From the NCBI RefSeq assembly GCF_048066175.1, contig NZ_JBLTXA010000016.1, forward strand, positions 1 through 64,000: a stretch of DNA of 64,000 nucleotides, given 5' to 3'. The stretch comes from Niveispirillum fermenti (GTDB taxonomy: Bacteria > Pseudomonadota > Alphaproteobacteria > Azospirillales > Azospirillaceae). The notes beneath the pieces were generated by a model. That model ran no database searches. It was given only the letters and a program-made list of their open reading frames with translations, and had not been told where the DNA came from. Shown here in pieces: positions 17,901 to 26,232 of the stretch. The translations under genes and the position numbers were made by a program. Positions within the stretch are counted from its first letter, which is position 1. Each line of letters begins with the position of its first letter.

Positions 17901-20900
17901 CGCAGTTCCAGCAGCGTGGCGCCCAGGTTGGTCCAGGCCTCCGCGAAGTCGACGCGATGCGCCAGCGCCTGGCGGAAGGCTTTCTCCGCCTCCGCATAGC
18001 GGCCCATCGCCTTCAGCAGGCTGCCGCGCGTATTGTGAGCGGCAGCGAAATCCGGGTCGAGTGCCAGCGCACGATCGACCAGCGGCAGCGCATCAACCGC
18101 CCGTCGCGTCTGGAACAGCACCTGCGACAGAAGGTGCAGGGCATCGGGATCATCCGGCTGCGCGGCCAGGATAGCACGATACCCATCCTCCGCCGCCGGA
18201 AGATCGCCGGCCCGGTGGAAATCCATCACCGTTTCAAGCGGCAGTGGCGGAGCGGTCGTGGTCGCGGCGGGGGCCGGGACCTGCTCCGGTGCGCCCGGTG
18301 ACGGCACCCGCAGCAGGTGCAGCAGTTCCCGCCGCATCAGCGGCACCGTGTCGGTGACGCGGGCCGCCGTGAACAGCCGCATGCAGGAAAACCAGGGCCG
18401 CACGGCCGTACCCAGGCCGCTCCAGTCCGGCGTGGCCTGGAAACGCCAGACGGGCACACCCACTGCGCCGGCCATTTCCCCCACGGCTGTGCCTGCCGTG
18501 ATCACCAGGTCCAGCCCCGCGATCAGCGCCGCCGCCGCCTCCAGATCATCTCTCAGATCGATGTCGGGGAACCGGTGCAGCGTAACACCCGTCTGATCGG
18601 CCAGTTCCGCGATCTCCGCCGCGCCACCGTCATATTGCAGGCTGACGGGAACAAGGCCCGGCAGGGTCAGGACCGGCAGCAGGTCGCGCGGCCGCAGATA
18701 GGACAGCGCCCGGTCCCCCGCCTGCAACTGTGACCGCCAGCAGAAGCCGACCCGCAGTCCGGGCGGCAGGCCGCCCAGCCGCGTCGCCATTGCGGCCGCC
18801 AGTGCCGGGTCTGGCCGCATCCAGGCGGGGGCGCCACCCGGGAAATCCGCCAGCGCCGGCCGCAGCAGGGCCGGCAGGCCACCCACTGGGCATTGGAAAT
18901 CGGCATCACGCGGATCGGCGGTCTCCGCCCGCACCTGTGCCGCGGGGAAGGACCGGGCCAGCAGCCCGGTCAGCCGGCGATCGCATTCGACAACCACCTC
19001 CGCTCCACGGCCAAGCAGGTCGGCGACCTGCCCCATGAACAGGATCTCATCCCCCAGACCCTGCTCACGCCAGACCAGGAGGCGCCGGCCGGCCAACGGC
19101 TGGCCATGCCAGGCCGGGATGGCGAAATGGCGGTCGGGCACCACCTCACCGGCCGCGAACCGGATGGCATAATCGGACCAGCCCGTTGCAAGGTCGCCCT
19201 GTGCCAGCGCCAGCAGCGCCCGGTTCCAGCGGGCCAGCCTGTCGCCAGGCTCCCGCGACAGGGCACGGTCCAGCAGGGCCCGCGCCTCCGCCGGCCGCTG
19301 CTGCGCCTCCCGGATGCGGGACAGGTCGATCAGGGCGGGGACATGGTCGGGCACCAGCGACAGCGCCCTGTCCAGGGCCGCCTCCGCCGCCGCGGCGCGC
19401 CCCGTGCGGAACAGGGCATAACCCAGGCTGGTCCAGACCTCCACCCGGTCCGGGTCCAGGTGCCGCGCCTGTTCCAGCGCGTCCACGGCCTCGGCGTACC
19501 GCTGCGCCTCCTTGGCGGCGGCGGCCAGATTGACCCACCCGGCCAGCAGACGGGGATCGATGGCCAGGGCGGCCCGGTGGGCGGCCGCGGCGCCCGCCGC
19601 GTCCCCCAGCGCCAGCAGCGCCAGCCCCAGTGCGTCATGGGCGGTAGCCGTCTGCGGTGCGGCGGCGATGGCGGCGCGCAAGGTGGCGGCTGCGGCTTCC
19701 GGTTCGCCGCCTTCCAACTGGCAAAGGCCGATATTCACGGCGATCAGCGCATTGTCGGGCCACAGGCGGGCAGCCTGCCGATAGGTTTGAAGGGCCGCTT
19801 CCGTGCGTCCCAGCCCTCGCAGCGCCGCCCCCAGCCGGGTCAGCGCCAGCGCATCGCCGGGCCGCAGCGCCACGGCCCGTTCCAGCGGAGCCAGCGCATC
19901 GGCCGGCCGTCCATCCCGCATCAGGGCATGACCCAGCAGGTGCAAGGCCGCCGCATCATCGGGGCGGCGGGCCAGGATGTCGCGGCAAAGGGCCACCGCC
20001 GCGGCCGGCTGCCCGTCCTTGACCAGGACCGTGGCCCGTTCAAGGGCATCGGGCGGCAGTGGCGGCAAGGTGGCGGGGTCAGGCCCCGGCACGGCATCCG
20101 GCAACAAGGCGCGCAGTTCCCGTGCCATGCCCGCCAGCAACGCACCATGGGTGCCGCCTTGCCTCAGGGTGAAACAGCGCGTGCTGCCATACCAGGGCCG
20201 CACGGCGGCCCCCAGCCGCGTCCAGTCGTCGTCTGCACCGATGCGCCAGACCGGCACACCCAAGGCACCCGCCAGTTCCGCCACCGCCGTGGCGGCGCTG
20301 ACCACCAGATCGAGCCCCGCCATCAGCGCCGCGACCCCGTCCAGATCGTCACGCAGGTCAAGGGGCGGGCGATACAGGTCGATGCCGTCGGGCAGTCCCG
20401 CAGACAGCTCCGCCGCCGTGCCCGGCTCGTCCAGATCATATTGCAGCGGCACCCAGCGGATGCCGGGCAGGGCGAACAACGGCGCGAAATCGGCCAGCGA
20501 CGGATATAGTCCCTGCCGTTCGGCACTTTTCAGACCGCTTCGCCAGCAGAACCCCACCGTCAGGGCCGCCGGTCCCGCCCCGGCCAGCGTCTGACGCCAT
20601 GATGCGGCCCTGGCCGGGTCGGCCGTCAGCCAGGGACGGCCCGTGAAGCGGGACAGCACCGGCCGGGCCAGCCCCGGCAGGCTGCCCACGGCAATCTGCA
20701 GGTCGGCCGACGCCACGCCGCCCGCCGCCGCGACGCGTAGATGCGGGAACGAGCGGGCGAACAAGGGCACCAACCGCGCATCGCATTCCACGCTGACCGG
20801 CCCGTCGATGCCATCCAGGTCGGGTAGGACGCTGGCGAACAGGATCTCGTCCCCCAGCCCCTGCTCGGGCCAGACCAGCAGGTGACGGCCCGCCAGCATC

Positions 20901-21685
20901 TCGCCCTGCCAGAACGGAATGTCCAGGTTGCGCTTTGCCTGCCGCTGGCGCGCCCGGAAACGCAGCTCGTAATCGGCCCAGCCTTCCGCCAGCCGGCCGA
21001 CGGCCAGATGATCCAGCGACAGGTTGAACCGGGCCACGGGCTGGTCACCATCCAGCGCGACGGCCCGGCGGAAACTGTCGACGGCCTGCCCGTCCTTGCC
21101 GGCCCGGCGCAGCAGCGTGCCCAGGTTGGCATGCGCCACGGCAAGCTTCGGGTCCAGCGACAGCGCCTTGCGCTGGCATTTCTCCGCCTCCGCAAACCGG
21201 CCCAGTTCCAGCAGCGCAACGCCGCGGTTGGACCAGGCATCGGCACGACCGGGGGCGGCGGCCAGCGCCTTTCGCGCCGCCTCCTCCGCCTCAGCCGGGC
21301 GGTTCAGTTCCAGCAGCACGGCCGCCAGGTTGGATTGCGCATCCACCAGTTCCGGCCGGGCGGCCAGGGCGGCGCGAAAGGCGCGCTCGGCCGGCCGGAA
21401 CTCCCGCAGGGCCATCAGCATGCCCCCCAGATTGTTCTGGATCGCAGCAGCGCCGGGTGCTGCTGCTGCTGCCGCCATGACACGGCGCAGTCCCTCCTCC
21501 TGCTGGCCGGACTGCCACAGGGCCAGACCCAGAAGGTGACCGGCATCGACATTGCCGGGAACCTGCGCCAGCACCGCGCGATAGCCGGCCACGGCACCGG
21601 TCAGGTCGCCCCGCTGATGGCAGGCAACCGCCCCGTCCAGCAACCGGGCGGGCGAGTCGGCATTCTTGTTCTTCTTGCGGTCCAT
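14942..21685 (-). CDS. Giant four-module TPR-glycosyltransferase (FlmG-like)
   Basis: A 2247-residue cytoplasmic protein without signal peptide or membrane helices. It consists of four tandem units, roughly residues 1-530, 530-1155, 1155-1705 and 1705-2247. Each unit has about five to eight TPR repeats followed by a GT-B-like domain. All four domains carry an EQGLGD motif (near residues 277, 877, 1443 and 2002), a CWRS motif, and a C-terminal TAV(A/G)E(L/M)AGA segment before GVPVWR. One TPR block plus this domain is the layout of Caulobacter FlmG, which transfers pseudaminic acid to flagellin. The gene is divergent from pseB (166 bp between starts), supporting the same role. The fourth unit reads GLGDQ where the others have GLGDE. 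Fourfold fusion is unusual for the family. Confidence 0.82.
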   Translation of the reverse strand: MDRKKNKNADSPARLLDGAVACHQRGDLTGAVAGYRAVLAQVPGNVDAGHLLGLALWQSGQQEEGLRRVMAAAAAAPGAAAIQNNLGGMLMALREFRPAERAFRAALAARPELVDAQSNLAAVLLELNRPAEAEEAARKALAAAPGRADAWSNRGVALLELGRFAEAEKCQRKALSLDPKLAVAHANLGTLLRRAGKDGQAVDSFRRAVALDGDQPVARFNLSLDHLAVGRLAEGWADYELRFRARQRQAKRNLDIPFWQGEMLAGRHLLVWPEQGLGDEILFASVLPDLDGIDGPVSVECDARLVPLFARSFPHLRVAAAGGVASADLQIAVGSLPGLARPVLSRFTGRPWLTADPARAASWRQTLAGAGPAALTVGFCWRSGLKSAERQGLYPSLADFAPLFALPGIRWVPLQYDLDEPGTAAELSAGLPDGIDLYRPPLDLRDDLDGVAALMAGLDLVVSAATAVAELAGALGVPVWRIGADDDWTRLGAAVRPWYGSTRCFTLRQGGTHGALLAGMARELRALLPDAVPGPDPATLPPLPPDALERATVLVKDGQPAAAVALCRDILARRPDDAAALHLLGHALMRDGRPADALAPLERAVALRPGDALALTRLGAALRGLGRTEAALQTYRQAARLWPDNALIAVNIGLCQLEGGEPEAAAATLRAAIAAAPQTATAHDALGLALLALGDAAGAAAAHRAALAIDPRLLAGWVNLAAAAKEAQRYAEAVDALEQARHLDPDRVEVWTSLGYALFRTGRAAAAEAALDRALSLVPDHVPALIDLSRIREAQQRPAEARALLDRALSREPGDRLARWNRALLALAQGDLATGWSDYAIRFAAGEVVPDRHFAIPAWHGQPLAGRRLLVWREQGLGDEILFMGQVADLLGRGAEVVVECDRRLTGLLARSFPAAQVRAETADPRDADFQCPVGGLPALLRPALADFPGGAPAWMRPDPALAAAMATRLGGLPPGLRVGFCWRSQLQAGDRALSYLRPRDLLPVLTLPGLVPVSLQYDGGAAEIAELADQTGVTLHRFPDIDLRDDLEAAAALIAGLDLVITAGTAVGEMAGAVGVPVWRFQATPDWSGLGTAVRPWFSCMRLFTAARVTDTVPLMRRELLHLLRVPSPGAPEQVPAPAATTTAPPLPLETVMDFHRAGDLPAAEDGYRAILAAQPDDPDALHLLSQVLFQTRRAVDALPLVDRALALDPDFAAAHNTRGSLLKAMGRYAEAEKAFRQALAHRVDFAEAWTNLGATLLELRRPQDAEKAHRRALTQRPVYPRAQANLGIALRHMGRYGEAVEWHEKALATAPDLADAWSDLGLCRAALGDVDEGLRCQDRALAAAPDYAEAEVNRSMLLAGQGLVEAARAALSDALAIRPDFPRALYNDGLLALGQGDIDTGWQEMEARFDSGEVAWSGPLDKARWEGLALAGRRLLVWREQGLGDEIMFARHYRGLEGLGGKVKVWADPRLVGILARSFPFLTVLPDGTPVEIECHTPAGSLPLLLEQEPAQWDPAPYLVPREDLAELWRQRLAELPPGLRVGLCWRSQLQTADRVAGYTALADWLPLLSAPDIQVVSLQYDGALAEIAAVEADHGVRLHRWEGVDLRDDLETALALTAGLDLVVTVATAVGEMAGALGVPVWRLSGPVDWTRLGTDVRPGFGSMIVLNVPVHLPAASQVQAVMRRLQDLKPSHPALPDGDPAGWLERGIALQKSGDPAGAMPFYQAVIGREGEQPVALHLLGLALQQIGRGAEGLDPMRRALAAAPDYVAAWVNLGNLWQELDQPREAEAAYRQALALQPRDAGTWTNLGNALRAQRRYADAVKAHQRAIAFDPAGPAAHGNLAVVWKEMDAAGKAVAAYHQALDLGGDEGMLRAGLGDALRLLGDLPAARRQLARVLDRDPGNAEAWNNLGRVHEAAADKAAARGAYDQALVLAPDLPSALYNRGLMDLAAGRLAAGWAGYAARFRGTETIRGRSLPLPVWDGGDLAGRRLLVWGEQGLGDQLMFASLYPALLARCAHLVIEADARLVSLFTRAFPTATVRAPTPCPADADLAVAAGDVARHLWPHLSAQSPTPYLQARTDRVAIWRDRLAATGPGLKIGVCWRSALLTAERKGDYARLSDLAPLAAVPGVTLVSLQRGEGVAGWDDGDVPLLRLPDLDMDDDLEGQAALITALDLVITAPTAVGELAGALGVPVWRLSPPDWTSLGTGVRPWFPGMRLLGRGCGMGGAVADAVRLLLSARRS

Positions 21686-21851
21686 CGGCGGTCCGTCGGA
21701 GGCGGGCGGGCCGCAGCTTAACTCATCGGCGCCAGCCGCTCCAACCCGGATGCGCAGCCCGAAACGTCCTTTCGACGGAATTGCTTAACCCGGTGGGCCA
21801 AACTGGCTAGCATGGCCCCATCAATTGGCCGCCAGCGGACCCGCCACGACG
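21686..21851. promoter_or_regulatory. Divergent control region of glycosylation island
   Basis: 166 bp separate the start of the FlmG-like gene (minus) from pseB (plus). It must hold promoters for both directions. I see no confident sigma-28 or sigma-54 flagellar promoter match. Confidence 0.4.
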
Positions 21852-22877
21852 ATGACCACGCCTTCCCCCCGCGCCCCCGTCCTGTTCAAGGGGGCGTCCA
21901 TCCTGATCACTGGCGGCACCGGCTCGTTCGGCCGGCAATTCACCCGTTTTCTGTTGAAACATGCCAAGCCGCGCCGGCTTGTCATCTTTTCCCGCGACGA
22001 GTTCAAGCAGTACGAGATGCAGCAGCAGTTCGCCGACATGGACAACCGCGACGTGCTGCGTTTCTTCATCGGCGACGTGCGCGACCAGCAGCGGCTTTCC
22101 ATGGCGATGCGGGAGGTGGATTACTGTATCCATGCCGCGGCGCTCAAGCATGTGCCCACGGCGGAATATAACCCGATCGAATGCATCCGCACCAATGTGA
22201 ACGGCGCGGAGAACGTGGTGCAGGCCGCCCTTGCCAACAAGGTGAAGAAGGTCGTCGCCCTGTCGACCGACAAGGCCGCCAGCCCCGTGAACCTCTATGG
22301 CGCCTCCAAGCTGGCGTCGGACAAGATCTTCGTGGCGGCCAACAATCTGTCGGGGTCCGTGGGCACGCGGTTCGCGGCGGTGCGCTATGGCAATGTCGTC
22401 GGCTCGCGCGGGTCGGTGGTGCCGTTCTTCCGCGGGCTGATTGCACAAGGGGCGAAGGAACTGCCCATCACCGACACCCGCATGACCCGCTTCTGGATCA
22501 CACTGGACAAAGGGGTGGATTTCGTTGCCTCGTGTTTCGCGATGATGCAGGGCGGGGAAATCTTCGTGCCCAAGATCCCGTCCATGCGCATCGTGGATCT
22601 GGCCCGCACCATGGCGCCGGATCTGCCGCATCGCATCGTCGGCATCCGTCCCGGCGAGAAGCTGCACGAGATCATGATCACCGAGGATGATGCCCGCCAG
22701 ACGGTCGAGCTGCCCGACCGTTTCATCATCGAGCCGGCCTTCAAATGGTGGGACCGCGGCCCCTATGCCAAGCAGGGGGCGGGGGCGGTGCCCGACGGGT
22801 TCAATTACCGCAGCGACACGAACCCCGAATGGCTGACCGCCGCCGCCATGCGCGTCCTGCTGGAACGCAACCCGTGA
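21852..22877 (+). CDS. pseB: UDP-GlcNAc 4,6-dehydratase (inverting)
   Basis: A 341-residue SDR-type enzyme for the first step of pseudaminic acid synthesis. It makes UDP-2-acetamido-2,6-dideoxy-beta-L-arabino-hexos-4-ulose from UDP-GlcNAc. The NAD(P) loop is ITGGTGSFG. The catalytic TDK triad is in LSTDKAASPVNLYGASK, and HAAALKHVPTAEYNP and VRYGNVVGSRGSVVPFF are diagnostic for PseB/FlmA. The ATG at 21852 is chosen; an in-frame TTG at 21825 is less likely. The stop overlaps a possible GTG start of pseC by four bases. It is the first gene of the plus-strand operon. Confidence 0.94.
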   Translation: MTTPSPRAPVLFKGASILITGGTGSFGRQFTRFLLKHAKPRRLVIFSRDEFKQYEMQQQFADMDNRDVLRFFIGDVRDQQRLSMAMREVDYCIHAAALKHVPTAEYNPIECIRTNVNGAENVVQAALANKVKKVVALSTDKAASPVNLYGASKLASDKIFVAANNLSGSVGTRFAAVRYGNVVGSRGSVVPFFRGLIAQGAKELPITDTRMTRFWITLDKGVDFVASCFAMMQGGEIFVPKIPSMRIVDLARTMAPDLPHRIVGIRPGEKLHEIMITEDDARQTVELPDRFIIEPAFKWWDRGPYAKQGAGAVPDGFNYRSDTNPEWLTAAAMRVLLERNP

Positions 22878-22879
22878 CC

Positions 22880-24097
22880 ATGAGCAGGGGGCCCTTCCTG
22901 CCCTATGGGCGGCAATGGATCGACGAGGCCGACATCGCCGCCGTGAAGCAGGTGCTGCGGGGGGACTGGCTGACACAGGGCCCCAATGTGGGCTGGTTCG
23001 AGCGCGCGTTCGCGGAAAAGGTCGGTGCGCGCCATGCCGTGGCCTGCACCAGCGCCACGGCCGCCCTGCATGTGTCGATGCTGGCGCTGGACCTGGGTCC
23101 GGGGGATGCCGTGGTCGTGCCCAGCATCACCTTCCTGGCCACGGCCAACGCCGTGCGCCTTGCCGGGGCGCAGGTGGCCTTCGCCGATGTCGATCCCGAC
23201 ACGGGCCTGATGCGCCCGCAGGACGCGGCAGGCGCCCTGGACCGGGCCAGGGCGCGCGGCTGGCGGGTCCGGGCCCTGGCCCCGGTGCATCTTGCCGGCC
23301 AGACGGCGGACATGGCCGGGCTCTCCGCCCTGGCCACCGGGGAGGGGCTGGCCATCGTGGAGGATGCGGCCCATGCCGTCGGTACCCGCCTGACGGGACA
23401 TGACGGGCGACCGGTGGCCGTGGGTGCCTGCGACCGGTCCGATCTGGCCTGCTTCTCCTTTCACCCGGTCAAGACCATGGCCACGGGGGAAGGCGGCATG
23501 GTCACCACCGCCGACGACACGCTGGCCCGGCGGGTACGCGCCGCGATCTGCCACGGCATGGTGCGCGAACCCTCGGCCTTCGCCAATCCGGCCGCCGCCC
23601 TGGCTGCCGACGGCACGCCCAATCCCTGGTATTACGAAATGCCTGACCTGGGCCTCAATTACCGGATGACCGACATCCAGGCGGCCCTGGGCCTGTCGCA
23701 GCTCGGCAAGCTGGATGCCTTCATGCGGGCGCGACAGACGCTGGTCGATGCCTACGACGCGGCCCTGACGCCGCTGGCCCCGGTGCTGCGTCCGGCCGGT
23801 CGCGTGGCGGGGGTGCAGGCCGCCTGGCATCTTTATGCGGTGCTGGTTGATTTCGCGGCCCTGGGCCTGGACCGGGCCGGCTTCATGGGGGCCCTGCGCC
23901 GGGATGGCATCGGCAGCCAGGTCCATTACATCCCCGTGCATACGCAGCCCTATTACCGCAAGCTCTATGGCGACCTGGACCTGCCCGGCGCCGCGGCGTG
24001 GTATGCGCGCTGCCTGTCTCTGCCGCTTTATCCCGCCATGTCCATGGCGGACCATGAAAGGGTCGTCACGGCCCTGTTCCGCATCGTCAGGGGATAG
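22880..24097 (+). CDS. pseC: UDP-4-amino-4,6-dideoxy-N-acetyl-altrosamine transaminase
   Basis: A 405-residue PLP aminotransferase of the DegT/DnrJ/EryC1 family that aminates the PseB product at C4. The N-terminus FLPYGRQWIDEADIAAV is typical of PseC. The PLP lysine is in FHPVKTMATGEGG near residue 198, and VEDAAHAVG holds the cofactor-contacting Asp. The C-terminus has HYIPVHTQPYYR, another PseC mark. A GTG at 22874 overlaps the pseB stop (GTGA) and is in frame two codons before the ATG, so the exact start is ambiguous, but coupling with pseB is clear. Confidence 0.93.
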   Translation: MSRGPFLPYGRQWIDEADIAAVKQVLRGDWLTQGPNVGWFERAFAEKVGARHAVACTSATAALHVSMLALDLGPGDAVVVPSITFLATANAVRLAGAQVAFADVDPDTGLMRPQDAAGALDRARARGWRVRALAPVHLAGQTADMAGLSALATGEGLAIVEDAAHAVGTRLTGHDGRPVAVGACDRSDLACFSFHPVKTMATGEGGMVTTADDTLARRVRAAICHGMVREPSAFANPAAALAADGTPNPWYYEMPDLGLNYRMTDIQAALGLSQLGKLDAFMRARQTLVDAYDAALTPLAPVLRPAGRVAGVQAAWHLYAVLVDFAALGLDRAGFMGALRRDGIGSQVHYIPVHTQPYYRKLYGDLDLPGAAAWYARCLSLPLYPAMSMADHERVVTALFRIVRG

Positions 24098-24101
24098 TCC
24101 C

Positions 24102-24866
24102 ATGCCTGCCATCACCAACCCCATGGATCTGTCGGGCCGCCACATCCTGGTCACGGGCGCGTCGGCCGGCATCGGCCGGGCCACGGCCGTGCTGGCATCC
24201 CGCCTGGGCGCGCGTGTGACCGTGACGGGTCGCGACGCCGGACGCCTGGCCGCGACGCTGGACGCACTGGCCGGCCATGATCATCACGCTTCGGCCTTCG
24301 ACCTGTCAGCCGTCGATGCCATTCCGGGCTGGATGAAGACGTTGGCCGCCGCCAGCGGCCCCATCGACGGGCTGGCCCATTGCGCAGGCATCCAGACCCT
24401 GCGCCCCATCCGTATCTTCCAGGCCGATTTCTTCGACGAGGTGATGCGGACCAACCTCGGCGCCTCCCTGGCCCTGGCGAAGGGATTGCGGCAGAAGGGC
24501 GTGAAGGCGGAGAAGGCCAGCCTGGTCTATATCTCCTCCACGGCGGCCACGGCAGCCTCGCCGGCCAATGTCGTCTATGCCGCGGCCAAGGGCGGCATCA
24601 TCGCCGCCACCAAGGGCCTGTCGGCAGAGATGCTGCCCGATGCCGTCCGCGTCAATTGCGTCGTGCCGTCCATCGTCATGACCGAACTGATCGAACGCGG
24701 TTTCGAGAAGCTCAATACTGATCAGATTGCGAATCTGGAAAAGCTGCAGCCCCTGGGCTTCGGCCATCCAGACGATGTGGCCAACGCCATCTGCTTCCTG
24801 TTGTCCGACGCTGCGCGCTGGATCACGGGCACGGCCATGGTGGTGGACGGGGGCCGCACGGCATGA
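24102..24866 (+). CDS. SDR-family oxidoreductase in pse cluster
   Basis: A 254-residue short-chain dehydrogenase/reductase. The cofactor loop is VTGASAGIGRA with a following TGRDAGRL that suggests NADP(H). The catalytic residues are Ser in YISSTAATA and Tyr/Lys in VYAAAKGG, and the C-terminus reads GTAMVVDGGRTA. AGGGGA lies seven bases before the start. It is four bases after pseC and overlaps the split Rieske gene by four bases (ATGA), so it sits inside the operon. It looks like a FabG-type enzyme and may reduce a keto group on the sugar or on an acyl-ACP; which one cannot be told from sequence. Confidence 0.85.
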   Translation: MPAITNPMDLSGRHILVTGASAGIGRATAVLASRLGARVTVTGRDAGRLAATLDALAGHDHHASAFDLSAVDAIPGWMKTLAAASGPIDGLAHCAGIQTLRPIRIFQADFFDEVMRTNLGASLALAKGLRQKGVKAEKASLVYISSTAATAASPANVVYAAAKGGIIAATKGLSAEMLPDAVRVNCVVPSIVMTELIERGFEKLNTDQIANLEKLQPLGFGHPDDVANAICFLLSDAARWITGTAMVVDGGRTA

Positions 24867-25342
24867 CCGGCTGGGTACTGCTGGGCAGGATGGCGGATGT
24901 AGACGGCAACGGCCGGTGGATCGCGGGCTGGGCCGGCGCGATCCCTGTGCTGGTCCGGAATTTCCAGGGCGACCTGCGCGGGTTCCGCAATGTCTGTTCG
25001 CACCGCTTCGCCCGGATGCTGACGGAACCGGCCGGCAAGGGTCCCCTGCGCTGCCCCTACCACGCCTGGGTCTATGATGCCGACGGTGTGCCGCGTGCCA
25101 TTCCCTTCAACGATACCGACTTCCATCTGGACGAGGCCGGACGCCGTGCCCTTGCCCTTCCCCCCATCGCCGTGACCGCAACCCATGGCCTGGTCTTCGT
25201 CCATGCCGATCCGTCGGCCGATGCGGGCATTCCGCTTGGCTGGATGGCAGCCGGGCGCACGCATCTGCCCGACGGCGCCGTGATCGGGACCAACGGGGTG
25301 ATCCTGCACCGTCCCTCCGCCGGGCGGGAGGGCGCATGCTGA
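24863..25342 (+). CDS. Stand-alone Rieske [2Fe-2S] domain protein (split oxygenase part 1)
   Basis: A 159-residue protein made almost entirely of a Rieske domain. The two ligand pairs are complete: CSHRF near residue 48 and CPYHAW near residue 67, the spacing used in ring-hydroxylating oxygenases. The chain runs through to THGLVFVHADP and ends without any catalytic iron domain. The next gene encodes that domain but lacks the Rieske ligands. The two overlap by seven bases (ATGCTGA). Aligned by eye to the complete Rieske oxygenase at 32024, this protein covers the central block from the Rieske strands to the LFVR-like motif. It probably delivers electrons to the downstream partner. Confidence 0.85.
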   Translation: MTGWVLLGRMADVDGNGRWIAGWAGAIPVLVRNFQGDLRGFRNVCSHRFARMLTEPAGKGPLRCPYHAWVYDADGVPRAIPFNDTDFHLDEAGRRALALPPIAVTATHGLVFVHADPSADAGIPLGWMAAGRTHLPDGAVIGTNGVILHRPSAGREGAC

Positions 25343-26232
25343 GCTATGATCTGGCCCCGCCCCGGCGCACCCTGCTGCCCCCCGGCTGGTTCCATGATCC
25401 GGCGGCCCATCGGGCCGAGGATGCGGCGTTGTCCACATGCCTGCCCTGGCGCTTCGCCGGGCTGGCAGGTGATCCCGACATTGCCGGGGACGCCGCCGTC
25501 ACGGCCTGCGGTCGTTTTGTTTTCTGCCGGCAGACGCCCGACGCGCCGCCCCTGTCCGACTGGCTGCTGCCCTTCGCCGCGCAACTGGAACGGCTGTCCC
25601 TGGTGATGGACGACAGCCCGGTTGCCTCGGACAGCCTGGAATTCGCCGCGAACTGGAAGATTCTGGCCGAAAACACGCTGGATGACTTCCACGGATCGAC
25701 GGTGCATCCGCAGACCATCCACCCGGCCGTCGATGCCGACTGGCGCCGGCACCTGGAAACGTGGCGCGCCGGCCCGCACAGCCGGTCAAGCTGGAAACTG
25801 TCGGACAGCACAGCCGGATGGTGGGACAAGCTGGTCGCACGGGGAAGGCTGCGCCGGTTCAGCGACCAGAACCGGTACGACCATACCTTCATCTTCCCCG
25901 ATCTTTATGTTTCCAGCTTTCACGGAGCCATGGTCATCGTCCATCGCATCGTGCCCCTGTCCGTGGGGTGCAGCCGGCTGGAATGGCGGATATATCTGGC
26001 TACCGACCAGCCGGATGACCGGCGGGCCGGCAGTTTCCGCCGGGGGCTGGCCAGCATGCTGTCCAGCTCTGCCCGCCAGGTGATCGAAGAGGACAGGCCG
26101 CTGTGCGAGCAGGTGCAGCAGGCAAGGGGCGCTGCCACCGGTCCCGGCATGCTGGGCTGGCGCGAACAGCGCATCGGCGATTTTCATGCCGCCCTGGCCG
26201 CCATCCTGGACCCGGAGTGCGTCCCCGCATGA
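25336..26232 (+). CDS. Rieske-less oxygenase catalytic subunit (split oxygenase part 2)
   Basis: A 298-residue protein matching a ring-hydroxylating oxygenase alpha subunit from which the Rieske core is missing. The N-terminus keeps the pre-Rieske helix (LLPPGWFHDPAAHRAED). It then jumps to CGRFVFCRQTPD, the post-Rieske strand, with no CxH or CxxH pair. The mononuclear iron site is intact: NWKILAENTLDDFHGSTVH gives the bridging Asp and two His, and a carboxylate lies near the C-terminus (GWREQRIGDFH). Translation is coupled to the upstream Rieske protein by a seven-base overlap and to pseH by ATGA. It likely hydroxylates a nonulosonic acid intermediate or its acyl group. Confidence 0.82.
   Translation: MLSYDLAPPRRTLLPPGWFHDPAAHRAEDAALSTCLPWRFAGLAGDPDIAGDAAVTACGRFVFCRQTPDAPPLSDWLLPFAAQLERLSLVMDDSPVASDSLEFAANWKILAENTLDDFHGSTVHPQTIHPAVDADWRRHLETWRAGPHSRSSWKLSDSTAGWWDKLVARGRLRRFSDQNRYDHTFIFPDLYVSSFHGAMVIVHRIVPLSVGCSRLEWRIYLATDQPDDRRAGSFRRGLASMLSSSARQVIEEDRPLCEQVQQARGAATGPGMLGWREQRIGDFHAALAAILDPECVPA

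Noticed and set aside
15476..18301. Long open frame (941 codons) on the plus strand
   Set aside because: It lies antisense inside the giant TPR-glycosyltransferase gene, has Gln/Arg/Gly/Pro-rich unnatural composition and no domain; it is a GC-bias shadow.
15675..20855. Four near-identical DNA blocks as insertion elements or recombination sites
   Set aside because: They encode the same conserved EQGLGD segment of repeated protein units and show no terminal repeats.
24863..26232. Split Rieske genes as a simple frameshift or sequencing error
   Set aside because: The second protein contains both pre- and post-Rieske segments, so joining frames would not restore a normal order; the domain has been moved, not interrupted.
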